Assembly (NCBI GenBank): GCA_026552835.1
Contig: JAPMTY010000065.1
Location: forward strand, 1 to 24,149
DNA: 24,149 nt
Direction of reading: 5' to 3'
Origin: Candidatus Methanoperedens sp.
GTDB lineage: Archaea > Halobacteriota > Methanosarcinia > Methanosarcinales > Methanoperedenaceae
Part shown: piece after piece, positions 6,573 through 15,220 of the stretch
How the letters are laid out: each line of letters starts with the position of its first letter
How positions within the stretch are numbered: the first letter of the stretch is position 1
Made by a program: the position numbers and the translations under genes
Notes under the pieces: generated by a model
The model's database searches: none
Told to the model about the DNA's origin: nothing
The model's input: only the letters and a program-made list of their open reading frames with translations

Positions 6573-7670
6573 ATGTTTAAACCCAATTATACCCTCTTAT
6601 TAAAAAGACGTTATAAACAAAAAAAATGCTGGAAGGTTCAAACGAGCAACGTACAATCCTGTTATCAGTGCGGTAAATGCACATCTATTTGCCCGATGCG
6701 CCGAGTTTCAAAGACCTCCCCGCGCAGTTCAATTTACAATGCCAATGTCTACGGGCTCGAGACAAAAGACATTTGGACATGCCTTACATGCGGATTATGC
6801 CCCCAGGAATGCCCGCAGCAGGTGGATTTCTTAAGCTTCATACAAAATGAACGCGAAGGTGGGCAGCCGCTTGATGTTGCGCATCTTGGCGTTTTCACCG
6901 AGCTTGCTGAATTGAGTTCAAAGCTCAACGGAAGCAAAATCGAGAAAACCACTGATTCAAAATACGGCTACTTCCCGGGATGCGTGGATTCGCTGGGCTT
7001 GTTCTTACATGATGTCAAAACCGATTTCGGGGAAATTACTACATCATCCCTTAAACTCCTTGATAAACTCGGCATCAAACCCCAGGTATTGCAGATGAAA
7101 TGCTGCGGCCATGACGTCCTCTGGCAGGGAAAAAAGGATGTTTTTGACAGGCTTAAAAATTATAATACTGCATATCTTAAGGAAAGCGGTATCGACACCC
7201 TCATAACAAGCTGCGCCGAATGCTACCGGACATTTTCAAAAGATTACGAACTTGGGATCAAGGTTATCCATACTTCCGAGCTTCTTGATAAACTCGGATT
7301 GAAGATAAACTCTGAAGTAACATACCATGACCCGTGCAGGCTCGGAAGACACATGGGCGTTTACGATGCGCCGCGCATCGCCCTGACCTCGAACGGCGCC
7401 GTACTGAAAGAGATGGAACATTCAAAAGACAAAGCCCTGTGCTGCGGCGTCAGCAGTTTCATGAACTGCAACGAGCAGACAAAAGCCCTCCGCATAGCGA
7501 GGATGGATGAAGCGGCGGCGACGGGAGCAAAGACGCTGATAACAGCCTGTTCAAAATGCCTTGCCCATTTTAACTGCCTGAAGAACGAAAAAGATGCAGT
7601 AAAGAAATATGATTTCGATGTTGTTGACCTTTCCGTGTTTCTTGCACGGCAACTGGAGGCGGGCAAATGA
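6573..7670 (+). CDS. HdrD-like iron-sulfur protein (fused HdrC-HdrB type)
   Basis: 365 residues. The N-terminus has two [4Fe-4S] ferredoxin motifs (C30-C33-C36-C40 and C70-C73-C76-C80). Two CCG domains follow, each with a full noncubane-cluster ligand set: C137, CC177-178, C214/C217 and C255, CC290-291, C326/C329. This is the HdrC+HdrB order of HdrD and related thiol/disulfide or lactate/glycolate oxidoreductase subunits. The intact cysteines suggest it can carry or reduce a disulfide, but the substrate is open. No transmembrane segments, hence cytosolic or attached to partners. It opens the operon and overlaps hdrC by 4 bases (ATGA). Its own start has no Shine-Dalgarno site and no alternative Met before the first cluster. 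Confidence 0.85.
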   Translation: MFKPNYTLLLKRRYKQKKCWKVQTSNVQSCYQCGKCTSICPMRRVSKTSPRSSIYNANVYGLETKDIWTCLTCGLCPQECPQQVDFLSFIQNEREGGQPLDVAHLGVFTELAELSSKLNGSKIEKTTDSKYGYFPGCVDSLGLFLHDVKTDFGEITTSSLKLLDKLGIKPQVLQMKCCGHDVLWQGKKDVFDRLKNYNTAYLKESGIDTLITSCAECYRTFSKDYELGIKVIHTSELLDKLGLKINSEVTYHDPCRLGRHMGVYDAPRIALTSNGAVLKEMEHSKDKALCCGVSSFMNCNEQTKALRIARMDEAAATGAKTLITACSKCLAHFNCLKNEKDAVKKYDFDVVDLSVFLARQLEAGK

Positions 7671-8233
7671 TTAAAACAAGCGAGCTTGACCCTAATTTCA
7701 AGTATGAAATAGCCAATGAGCCTGGCGGTGAGAATATCAAACGATGCTTTAACTGCACAGGCTGTACAGTGGGCTGCCCTGTCACGGAAATTGATAAAGG
7801 TTACAACCCCCGCAAGATTATCAGGAAAGCCCTGTTGGGAATGCGCAATGAAGTCCTGACCGATGACTCGCTGTGGCTCTGCGCCTCCTGCTACATCTGC
7901 TACGAGCGCTGCCCGCAGGACGTAAAAATAACCGAGGTCATAGGCGCGATCAGGGCCATTGCCCAGCGTGAGGCAAAAGCAGGAAAGATCAAGCTCAACA
8001 ATCCTAAACCGCTTTTTGATAATCTTTTCATCGACTCGGTCAAGAGCAACGGAAGATGGTACGAAGCAGGCGTCAGCGGTACATTCATGCTCAAAACAAA
8101 AGGAATTGGCGGCGTTATCGGTTACGCCCCGATGGGAATGGAATTGTTCAAGAAAGGAAAATTGAGCATCCTGCCTCATAAAATCAAAGGCACCGACCAG
8201 ATAAAGAGAATCTTTGAAGAGGTGGAGAAATGA
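7667..8233 (+). CDS. hdrC: Heterodisulfide reductase subunit C
   Basis: 188 residues, the usual HdrC size. Two [4Fe-4S] clusters: CFNCTGCTVGCPVTE near 26-40 and CASCYICYERCPQDV near 68-82, then an amphipathic C-terminal half. HdrC carries electrons from HdrA to the noncubane clusters in HdrB, which reduce CoM-S-S-CoB or, in reverse, oxidise the two thiols. A GGAGG site precedes the ATG; it overlaps its neighbours by 4 bases on both sides, so translation is coupled. It is distinct from the HdrC-like part fused into the previous gene. Confidence 0.93.
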   Translation: MIKTSELDPNFKYEIANEPGGENIKRCFNCTGCTVGCPVTEIDKGYNPRKIIRKALLGMRNEVLTDDSLWLCASCYICYERCPQDVKITEVIGAIRAIAQREAKAGKIKLNNPKPLFDNLFIDSVKSNGRWYEAGVSGTFMLKTKGIGGVIGYAPMGMELFKKGKLSILPHKIKGTDQIKRIFEEVEK

Positions 8234-9174
8234 AGCTTGCGTATTATCCGGGCTGCACCCTGCACGGAACAGCGCGGGAGTATGACGCTTCCACAAAAGC
8301 GGTAAGCAAAGCCGCAGGTATTGAACTTACTGAGATAGAGGACTGGAACTGTTGCGGCGCGCTTGAGGCTATTTTCGATAAGGAATTGTCCATGGGACTT
8401 TCAGCAAGGAATAATATGATGGCGCAAAAGACAGGGCTTGACCTTGTAGTACCGTGCAGCATATGCTCGCATAATCTCTCAAGGGCCGATAAAGCCATGA
8501 AAACCGACGATGCTTTCAGGGCGAAGATAGAAAAGGCGCTTGGGGAGAGCTATAAAGGCGTTAAGATAAAACATCTTCTTGATGTCATGGTAAACGATGT
8601 CGGGACTGAGACGTTAGCCAAAAAATTCGTAAAACCATTAAAAGGCATTAAAGCCGTGCCATACTACGGCTGTCTTCTCGTGCGCCCTTCCGAAGTATCC
8701 AGATTCGATAACCCGGAAAATCCTACATCTCTTGATAATCTTATAAAAGCCACAGGCGCAGAATGTCTTCCTTTTACCCAGAAGACAAAATGCTGCGGCG
8801 GGAATCTCCTGATGAGCAAACAGGATTACGCGTTCATACTTACAAAGAAATTATTCGACGAGGCAAAAACAGTGGGTGCGAACTGCATAGTTGTGGCGTG
8901 CCCGATGTGCCACATGCTGCTTGACGGCCAGCAGTCGATGGTAGAGAAGGCGCATAATACCGTTATCGGATTACCGATTCTTTATTTCACGCAGCTTATC
9001 GGTCTTGCGATGGGATTGAGCGAGAAAGAGCTTGAGCTTGATAAGAACATGGTTTCGCCTAAAGGTCTTATCGAATCAATAGGCAAACAAGAAGAGAAGA
9101 AAATAGAGACTAATACAGAGACCAAACTTGAAAATAAAGCAGAACCGAAAGCAGAAGAAGAGGTGGCTAAATGA
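8230..9174 (+). CDS. hdrB: Heterodisulfide reductase subunit B
   Basis: 314 residues. Two CCG domains carry complete ligand patterns: C9, CC at 41-42 and CSIC near 78-81 in the first, and YYGC, KCCGG and CPMC in the second. These bind the two noncubane [4Fe-4S] clusters that hold and cleave the heterodisulfide. After about residue 288 a family-atypical tail follows, rich in Lys, Glu, Thr and Asn (EEKKIETNTETKLENKAEPK...), likely disordered. It resembles the linker of the last gene in the operon. GAGGTG precedes the ATG; 4-base overlaps with hdrC and hdrA. Confidence 0.93.
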   Translation: MKLAYYPGCTLHGTAREYDASTKAVSKAAGIELTEIEDWNCCGALEAIFDKELSMGLSARNNMMAQKTGLDLVVPCSICSHNLSRADKAMKTDDAFRAKIEKALGESYKGVKIKHLLDVMVNDVGTETLAKKFVKPLKGIKAVPYYGCLLVRPSEVSRFDNPENPTSLDNLIKATGAECLPFTQKTKCCGGNLLMSKQDYAFILTKKLFDEAKTVGANCIVVACPMCHMLLDGQQSMVEKAHNTVIGLPILYFTQLIGLAMGLSEKELELDKNMVSPKGLIESIGKQEEKKIETNTETKLENKAEPKAEEEVAK

Positions 9175-12100
9175 AAGGCTCGGTAGCAGTCGTCGGAGGC
9201 GGCATAGCAGGGATACAGGCAGCCCTTGACCTTGCGGACAGCGGATTCAAGACATATCTTATAGAATCAAGACCGAGCATAGGCGGAACGATGTCGCAGC
9301 TGGATAAGACCTTCCCGACCAATGACTGCGCCATGTGTATCCTGTCGCCGAAACTCGTGGAAACCGGGAGGCATCCCAACATTGAATTACTCTCTTACAG
9401 CGATGTCAAATCCATAACAGGCAAAGCCGGGGATTTCAAAGTAAAAGTTGTTAAAAAAGCGCGGTACGTGGACGATACAAAATGTACCGGGTGCGGCACC
9501 TGTACAGAAAAATGCCCGACAAAGGTACTGGACGAGTATAATGCGGGTATGAGCAAGCGCAAAGCCATCTATATTCCTTTTGCACAAGCAATCCCCAGGG
9601 TTGCGACGATCGACGCTTCAAAATGCATATATCTCACAAAAGGCAAATGCGGCGTTTGCAAGAAAGTGTGCGGCCCGAAAGCGGTGGATTACGAGCAGAA
9701 AGACAAAGAGATCGAGCTGGACGTCGGTTCTGTCGTTCTTGCTACCGGATTTAAGCCTTTTGACCCTTCTGTGCTGAAACAGTACAGGTTTGACCATCCC
9801 GACGTTATCACCTCGCTTCAGTTCGAGCGCCTGCTGAGCGCAAGCGGTCCGACGCAGGGACATGTCACGAAGCAATCGGACGGCAAAGTCCCGAAGAAGA
9901 TCGCTTTTATCCAGTGCGTGGGTTCGCGCAACCCGCGGATAGACAGGAAACACTGCTCCTCGGTGTGCTGCATGTACGCCACAAAAGAATCGATAATCGC
10001 GAAAGAACATGATTCTGATCTTGATATTACTATATTCCACATAGACATCCGGGCATTCGGCAAGAATTTTGAAGAATTTTATAACCGCGCGCAGAAAGAG
10101 TACGGAATCAAATACATCAACTCCCGTCCTCCAGAGGTCATTGTGGATGCAAAGAACGCCCTCTCGCTGAAATACGAGGATTTCAATGCCGGGGAGCTTA
10201 AAACAGAAAACTTTGATATGGTCGTTCTATCGATAGGTCTTGACCCCGCGGACTCAACACGGGCTCTTGCAAACTCCTCAGGAATCGCTCTCGATAATTT
10301 CGGGAATATCGCCACTAACATGGGGAACCCGGTCGAAACCAGCGTTCCCGGCATTTATGTTTGCGGTGTCGCCCAGGGACCAAAGGACATTCCCGACACT
10401 GTGGCGCAGGCAAGCGCTGCCGCGGCAAAGGCTGCCGCACTTTTATCTGCGGAGCGCGGCACTATGATAAAAGAGAGGAAATTCCCTGAGGAAAAGCCAC
10501 TCTCGCCTGAACCGCGCATCGGCGTATTCGTATGCCACTGTGGGATTAACATTGGCAGCGTGGTCAATGTCCCGAACGTAGTGGAGTATGCAAAGACACT
10601 GCCAGGCGTGGCGCATGCGCAGGAGATGCTGTATGCCTGTTCTTCAGATTCGCAAGTCACGATAAAAGATGCTATTACCAAAAATGACCTGAACCGCGTG
10701 GTTGTTGCCTCATGCACGCCGCGCACACACGAGCCCCTGTTCCAGAATACATGCCGCGAAGCAGGGCTTAATCCCTATCTTTTCGAACTTGCCAATATCC
10801 GCGAACACTGCTCATGGGTGCACATGAAGGAAAAAGAAAAAGCCACCGAAAAGGCAAAGGGTGTAGTGCAGATGGCTGTGGCAAAATCAGCCCTTTTCCA
10901 GCCGCTCTACAAGCAAAAAGTATCTCTTATCAACAAGGCGCTGGTTCTCGGAGGCGGCGTGGCTGGCATGACTGCGGCGCTTGATATTGCAAATAATGGT
11001 TATAACGTTACACTCGTCGAGAAGGAAACAGAACTCGGCGGGATGCTTAAAGAAATGACAGAATTGTACGACGGAAAGAAGCCATCCGATGTATTAAAAG
11101 AACTCATCCGGAAGGTCAACGAGAATAAAAATATCGTAGTCGTAAACGAGGCGAAACTCACCAAAGTCGAAGGCTATCTTGGCAACTTTAAGGGAATCAT
11201 CCAGGCAAAAGGAAAAGAGATGGCTGTTGATTTCGGGGCTGCTGTAGTAGCAACGGGTGCACGTAACTTTGAGCCCGCAGGATTATTTAATTACGGCAAA
11301 GACTCCCGAGTAGTTACGCAGGCACAGCTTGAGAAAATGCTCGGCAATGGCATCAGCGCAAAGAATATCACAATGATTCAGTGCGTTGGAGCCCGAAATA
11401 AAGAGAGAGAATATTGCGGTCGAACCTGCTGCATCGATGCGGTAAAGAATGCTGTAAGGATTAAAAAAGCGAACCAAAGTGCCAACGTCTATGTCCTGTA
11501 CCGCGACATGAGGACGTACGGGGTCATGGAAAGACTGTACGAAGAAGCCAGGGACCTCGGTGTAATATTCATCAAATACGATGCTGAAAAACCGCCCGCA
11601 GTCCAGGATGGAGCGGTAACAGTTCACGATTCAATGCTCAATGAAGACATTGAAATCGCATCAGACTTGGTTGTGTTGAGTACTCCTTTAGTAGCAGGGG
11701 AGAACGAGGAGATAAACCAGTTGTTCAAGATACCTCTTGATAAGAACAAATTCTTCCTCGAAGCGCATCCCAAACTCAGACCTGTGGATTTTGCCACGGA
11801 CGGCGTATTCCTTTGCGGAAGCGCGCAGGCGCCCAAGCTTCTGGATGAAGCGATATCGCAGGCGAGCGCGGCGGCATCGCGGGCATGTACAATCCTGTCC
11901 CGCAAGTTCATCGAAACAGAAGGCGCGGTTTCGGTGGTCAATGAGGCTAAATGCATAGGTTGCGGAACGTGTGTTACCGTTTGTCCGTATAATGCGCCAT
12001 CATTACAGGATGTAACTGTGAAGGCAGAAGAAATAACCTACACTGCAAAGAAGTCGCGCATCAACGCTGCTGCATGCAAGGGATGTGGCTCATGCGCTGC

Positions 12101-12230
12101 CGGATGTCCTGCCGGAGCCATAACTGCACAGCACTTCTCATCAAAAGAGATAGGAGAGGCGATAGATGCTTTTGATAAAGGTGTGAAGAGTATTTCGATC
12201 GAGAAAGGCGTCGTGGAGGTGACAGTTTGA
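9171..12230 (+). CDS. hdrA: Fused tandem HdrA (HdrA-HdrA), 1019 residues
   Basis: HdrA bears the bifurcating FAD. Here two copies are joined. Unit 1 (1 to about 447) starts directly at the FAD motif GGGIAG (9-14). It keeps the inserted ferredoxin (C105, 108, 111, 115; C152, 160, 163, 167) and the thioredoxin-reductase-domain cluster (C249, C262, CC266-267), but lacks the N-terminal HdrA domain and C-terminal ferredoxin. Unit 2 (from about 448) has the N-terminal domain (GVFVCHCGINIGSVVN), FAD motif GGGVAG (594-599), cluster cysteines C738, C749, CC753-754 and the C-terminal ferredoxin (C928-C938, C969-C979), but no inserted ferredoxin: where FPTNDC and that domain should be, it has ELYDGKKPSD. 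Normal HdrA is about 650-670 residues and acts as a dimer, so the fusion resembles an internal heterodimer. GAGGTG ribosome site; TTGA overlap with mvhD. Confidence 0.93.
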   Translation: MKGSVAVVGGGIAGIQAALDLADSGFKTYLIESRPSIGGTMSQLDKTFPTNDCAMCILSPKLVETGRHPNIELLSYSDVKSITGKAGDFKVKVVKKARYVDDTKCTGCGTCTEKCPTKVLDEYNAGMSKRKAIYIPFAQAIPRVATIDASKCIYLTKGKCGVCKKVCGPKAVDYEQKDKEIELDVGSVVLATGFKPFDPSVLKQYRFDHPDVITSLQFERLLSASGPTQGHVTKQSDGKVPKKIAFIQCVGSRNPRIDRKHCSSVCCMYATKESIIAKEHDSDLDITIFHIDIRAFGKNFEEFYNRAQKEYGIKYINSRPPEVIVDAKNALSLKYEDFNAGELKTENFDMVVLSIGLDPADSTRALANSSGIALDNFGNIATNMGNPVETSVPGIYVCGVAQGPKDIPDTVAQASAAAAKAAALLSAERGTMIKERKFPEEKPLSPEPRIGVFVCHCGINIGSVVNVPNVVEYAKTLPGVAHAQEMLYACSSDSQVTIKDAITKNDLNRVVVASCTPRTHEPLFQNTCREAGLNPYLFELANIREHCSWVHMKEKEKATEKAKGVVQMAVAKSALFQPLYKQKVSLINKALVLGGGVAGMTAALDIANNGYNVTLVEKETELGGMLKEMTELYDGKKPSDVLKELIRKVNENKNIVVVNEAKLTKVEGYLGNFKGIIQAKGKEMAVDFGAAVVATGARNFEPAGLFNYGKDSRVVTQAQLEKMLGNGISAKNITMIQCVGARNKEREYCGRTCCIDAVKNAVRIKKANQSANVYVLYRDMRTYGVMERLYEEARDLGVIFIKYDAEKPPAVQDGAVTVHDSMLNEDIEIASDLVVLSTPLVAGENEEINQLFKIPLDKNKFFLEAHPKLRPVDFATDGVFLCGSAQAPKLLDEAISQASAAASRACTILSRKFIETEGAVSVVNEAKCIGCGTCVTVCPYNAPSLQDVTVKAEEITYTAKKSRINAAACKGCGSCAAGCPAGAITAQHFSSKEIGEAIDAFDKGVKSISIEKGVVEVTV

Positions 12231-12682
12231 GCGAAGAAGCGGTCAAAGCGAACCCCGCGCCTGCGGGGAACGGCTGGGAGCCAAATATTCTTGCGTTCTG
12301 CTGCAACTGGTGTTCGTACGCAGGAGCTGACCTTGCGGGAGTGAGCCGTTTCCAGTATCCTCCGACAGTCAAGATTTTGAGGGTCATGTGTTCAAGCAGG
12401 GTTGAACCTTCGTTCATCCTGAAAGCATTAAATGACGGAGCTGACGGCGTTCTGATAGCAGGCTGCCACATAGGCGACTGCCACTATATCGACGGCAACA
12501 GGAATGCTGAGGTCAGGATTAATAACACTAAGAAAGCGCTGGCAAAACTGGGATTTGATAAGAGGCTTCGGCTTGAGTGGATATCAGCCAGCGAAGGATT
12601 GCGATTCTCAGAAGTTATTCGGGATTTTACAGAAGAGATTAAAAAATTGGGTCAAAACCCGGTCAAGGAAGTGAAGAAATGA
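12227..12682 (+). CDS. mvhD: MvhD-type [2Fe-2S] electron-transfer subunit, copy 1
   Basis: 151 residues. The MvhD pattern is complete: AFCCNWCSYAGAD (C25, C26, C29), RVMCSSR (C55) and AGCHIGDCHY (C80, C85), with the C-terminal ISASEGLRF motif. MvhD joins HdrA to an electron-input module (Mvh hydrogenase or formate dehydrogenase in methanogens). No hydrogenase large or small subunit is in this operon, so input is more likely the FdhB-like protein. It starts at TTG overlapping the hdrA stop (TTGA), with GGAGGTGA just upstream. A 76-base gap follows it. Confidence 0.92.
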   Translation: MSEEAVKANPAPAGNGWEPNILAFCCNWCSYAGADLAGVSRFQYPPTVKILRVMCSSRVEPSFILKALNDGADGVLIAGCHIGDCHYIDGNRNAEVRINNTKKALAKLGFDKRLRLEWISASEGLRFSEVIRDFTEEIKKLGQNPVKEVKK

Positions 12683-12760
12683 AAAACTTTAAGAAAGTTT
12701 TATCAAAAGAAGGGTATGCTTTGCATACCCTATACCGCATAAAGCGAGGTGTCGCTTTAT
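12683..12760 (+). promoter_or_regulatory. Three consecutive perfect stem-loops between mvhD and the second hdrA, the last masking its ribosome site
   Basis: Stem 1: AAAACTTT (12683-12690), loop AAG, AAAGTTTT (12694-12701). Stem 2: GGGTATGC (12712-12719), loop TTT, GCATACCC (12723-12730). Stem 3: ATAAAGCGA (12739-12747), loop GGTG, TCGCTTTAT (12752-12760). All three pair without mismatch. Stem 3 includes the Shine-Dalgarno core GAGGTG, partly in the loop, and the first two bases of the ATG. It is the largest gap in the operon. Confidence 0.75.
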
Positions 12761-14762
12761 GAGCGATATTAAAGGTACTGAAAGTGCCATTCCAAAAGAT
12801 AATGAAGAAAAACGGGTCGGCGTGTTTGTATGCGAATGCGGCGTGAATATCGGAGGTGTCGTAAATACGCGGGCAGTAGCAGATTATATCGGGACTCTAC
12901 CAGGTGTAAAAGTCACCTCCGTGAATAAATTCACATGCTCTGACTCAGGCCAGGCTGATATCCAGTCGAAAATAAAAGAACATAATCTCAACCGCGTTGT
13001 AGTCGCCGCATGCTCTCCCAAAACACACGAACCAACATTCCGTGCATGCATCGAGCAGATGGGTCTTAACCAGTACTTCCTTGAATTCGTAAATATCAGA
13101 GACCACTGCTCATGGATACACATGTGGGAAAAGGAAAAAGCCACCGAGAAAGCAAAAGACCTTATACGCATGGGAGTTGAGCGCGGAAAGCTGCTTGAGC
13201 CGCTTCAGGCAAGCGAAGTCCCTGTAATTGATAAAGCTCTTGTAGTGGGAGCCGGGGTTGCGGGAATGCAGGCCGCACTTGACCTTGCTGATATGGGTTT
13301 CCAGGTTTATCTTGTTGAGAAGGAACCCTCAATCGGCGGCAGGATGGCGCGCTTTGATAAAGTCTTCCCCACGAACGATTGCTCTATTTGCATCCTCGGT
13401 CCAAAGATGGTCGAAGTGGCAAGGAATAAGAATATCAAAATAATGAGTTATTCTGAAGTAAAAGCGGTTGAGGGATATGTGGGCAACTTCAACGTTAAAG
13501 TGGAGCATAAACCCAGATATCTTGACGTCGCAAAGTGCACAGGGTGCGCCAAATGCAGCGAAGTCTGCCCTGTTGAAGTGCCGTATGATTTCAATGAAGG
13601 ATTTGGCACACGTAAGGCTATATATGTGCCTTTCCCGCAGGCTGTGCCGCTTCGTGCTGTTCTTGACAAAGAGAATTGTATTAACTGCAAGGCATGTGCC
13701 AAAGCTTGCCAGAGCGGCGCCATAAATTATGACATGCAAACTTCTTTTACCGATCTCAATGTTGGTGTCATCATCGGCGCAGTCGGTTTCAAGACATACG
13801 ACCCTGAACCCAGGCATGATTTCGGATACGGATTATATGATAATATCATTACAGCTATGGAATTTGAGCGGCTTCTCAATGCAGCAGGTCCCACGGGCGG
13901 TCACGTTGTGAGACCATCGGACTGCAAAGAACCCATACGCGTTGGATTTGTGAACTGCGTCGGGTCGCGCGATAAAAACACCAATATTTACTGCTCAGGC
14001 GTATGCTGCATGTACACAATCAAGAATGCACAGCTCCTTAAGGAAAAGAGACCCGAGACTGACCATACAATAATGTATATGGATATCAGGACTACCTTCA
14101 GGGGATATGAGGAATCATACAACAGGTCGCGAAACCTTGGCGTGAAATTCCTGCGCGGAAGACCAGTGGAAGTGAAAGAAGACCCTGTTACCAAGAATAT
14201 CAGGGTGAGGGTCGAGGATACACTCGCCGGTGAAATAAGGAACCTTGAATTCGATCTTCTGGTGCTGGCTACAGGCATCGTCCCGAATGAAGGAATTAAC
14301 CAGATACAGCAATTATTGAAATTATCAAAAGCAGCGGACGGCCTGCTTATGGAAGCACATCCTAAATTGAAACCTGTTGATACGACTATCGATGGTGTGT
14401 TCCTGGCCGGCTGCGCTTCAGGGCCGAAGGATATTCCGTACGCAGTCTCGCAGGGCAGCGCATGCGCAAGCCGCGCCACGATTCTTCTTAAGAACAAGAA
14501 AGCCATAACGGAAGGCATCACTGCTGTTGTAAATCCTGATGTTTGTGTGGGATGCCAGGTTTGCATACCCATGTGCCCGTTCCAGGCCATAAAGATGGAC
14601 GAGAAAGAAGGCAAGGCAAATGTGGTAAAGGCGCTGTGTAAAGGATGCGGGACATGCGTAACAGCCTGCCCGACAGGCGCGCTTGAGCAGAGCCATTTCA
14701 AGAATAACCAGGTACTTGCCCAGGTCAAGAATGTGTTTAAATTCCAGGAGGTAGCGGCATGA
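12759..14762 (+). CDS. hdrA: Heterodisulfide reductase subunit A, full-length second copy
   Basis: 667 residues with every HdrA part in order: N-terminal domain (GVFVCECGVNIGGVVN), FAD motif GAGVAG near 164-169, FPTNDCSICILGPKM, inserted ferredoxin (C260, 263, 266, 270; C307, 310, 313, 317), reductase-domain cluster (C400, C412, CC416-417) and C-terminal ferredoxin (C596-C606, C627-C637). With all clusters present it could carry out flavin-based bifurcation or confurcation by itself. It is flanked by two mvhD genes and is the only member of the cluster with a structured gap before its start, so its level may be set apart from the genes upstream. The N-terminal extension before residue 19 is hydrophilic. 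ATGA overlap with the following mvhD. Confidence 0.95.
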   Translation: MSDIKGTESAIPKDNEEKRVGVFVCECGVNIGGVVNTRAVADYIGTLPGVKVTSVNKFTCSDSGQADIQSKIKEHNLNRVVVAACSPKTHEPTFRACIEQMGLNQYFLEFVNIRDHCSWIHMWEKEKATEKAKDLIRMGVERGKLLEPLQASEVPVIDKALVVGAGVAGMQAALDLADMGFQVYLVEKEPSIGGRMARFDKVFPTNDCSICILGPKMVEVARNKNIKIMSYSEVKAVEGYVGNFNVKVEHKPRYLDVAKCTGCAKCSEVCPVEVPYDFNEGFGTRKAIYVPFPQAVPLRAVLDKENCINCKACAKACQSGAINYDMQTSFTDLNVGVIIGAVGFKTYDPEPRHDFGYGLYDNIITAMEFERLLNAAGPTGGHVVRPSDCKEPIRVGFVNCVGSRDKNTNIYCSGVCCMYTIKNAQLLKEKRPETDHTIMYMDIRTTFRGYEESYNRSRNLGVKFLRGRPVEVKEDPVTKNIRVRVEDTLAGEIRNLEFDLLVLATGIVPNEGINQIQQLLKLSKAADGLLMEAHPKLKPVDTTIDGVFLAGCASGPKDIPYAVSQGSACASRATILLKNKKAITEGITAVVNPDVCVGCQVCIPMCPFQAIKMDEKEGKANVVKALCKGCGTCVTACPTGALEQSHFKNNQVLAQVKNVFKFQEVAA

Positions 14763-15220
14763 GTGCAGAAGCTGTAGCGGCTCAGCCTGCTCCTAAGAGT
14801 AACGGCTGGGAACCCAAAATCGTGGCGTTCTGCTGCAACTGGTGCTCATACGGAGGCGCCGACAGCGCAGGTATGGGCAGGTTCCAGCAGCCGGCATCGA
14901 CAAGAATCATACGCGTCATGTGCTCAGGACGAATAGACCCGCTGCATGTGTTCAATGCGTTCCTTGAAGGCGCTGACGCTGTGCTTGTGACAGGATGCCA
15001 TATCGGAGACTGCCACTATGTTAACGGTAATGATAAGACAAAAATAAAATACAAGTACCTTGAAAACGTTGCGCGTGAACTTGGTCTTGAAAAAGAAAGA
15101 CTTCAACTTAACTGGATATCGGCAAGCGAGGGCGAGAGGTTCGCAAATTTTATCCGTGATGTCACCGAGCAAATTAAGAAACTTGGTCCAAGTCCCTTGA
15201 AACCTGAGGGGGTGGCGTGA
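14759..15220 (+). CDS. mvhD: MvhD-type [2Fe-2S] electron-transfer subunit, copy 2
   Basis: 153 residues. It is clearly paralogous to the copy at 12227: both start with an Ala/Pro-rich leader to NGWEP, then AFCCNWCSY-x-GAD, RVMCS-x-R, TGCHIGDCHY and ISASEGERF. All cluster cysteines are kept. It lies between the full-length hdrA and the FdhB-like gene, the order seen where MvhD bridges HdrA and an F420-dependent dehydrogenase. A strong AGGAGGT site precedes the ATG and it overlaps both neighbours by a few bases. The two copies probably belong to the two HdrA proteins respectively. Confidence 0.92.
   Translation: MSAEAVAAQPAPKSNGWEPKIVAFCCNWCSYGGADSAGMGRFQQPASTRIIRVMCSGRIDPLHVFNAFLEGADAVLVTGCHIGDCHYVNGNDKTKIKYKYLENVARELGLEKERLQLNWISASEGERFANFIRDVTEQIKKLGPSPLKPEGVA

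Noticed and set aside
7361..8296. 311-codon minus-strand open frame opposite the HdrD-like, hdrC and hdrB genes
   Set aside because: Its product has no recognisable domain, while the plus strand has complete Fe-S cysteine motifs, ribosome sites and coupled starts. It is a shadow of the codon usage of the real genes, as are the long minus frames at 13988-14728 and 17103-17807.
12227..15220. The two mvhD genes as a recent tandem duplication or assembly artefact
   Set aside because: The copies differ at many positions and have different starts (TTG versus ATG) and different neighbours, so they are diverged paralogues.
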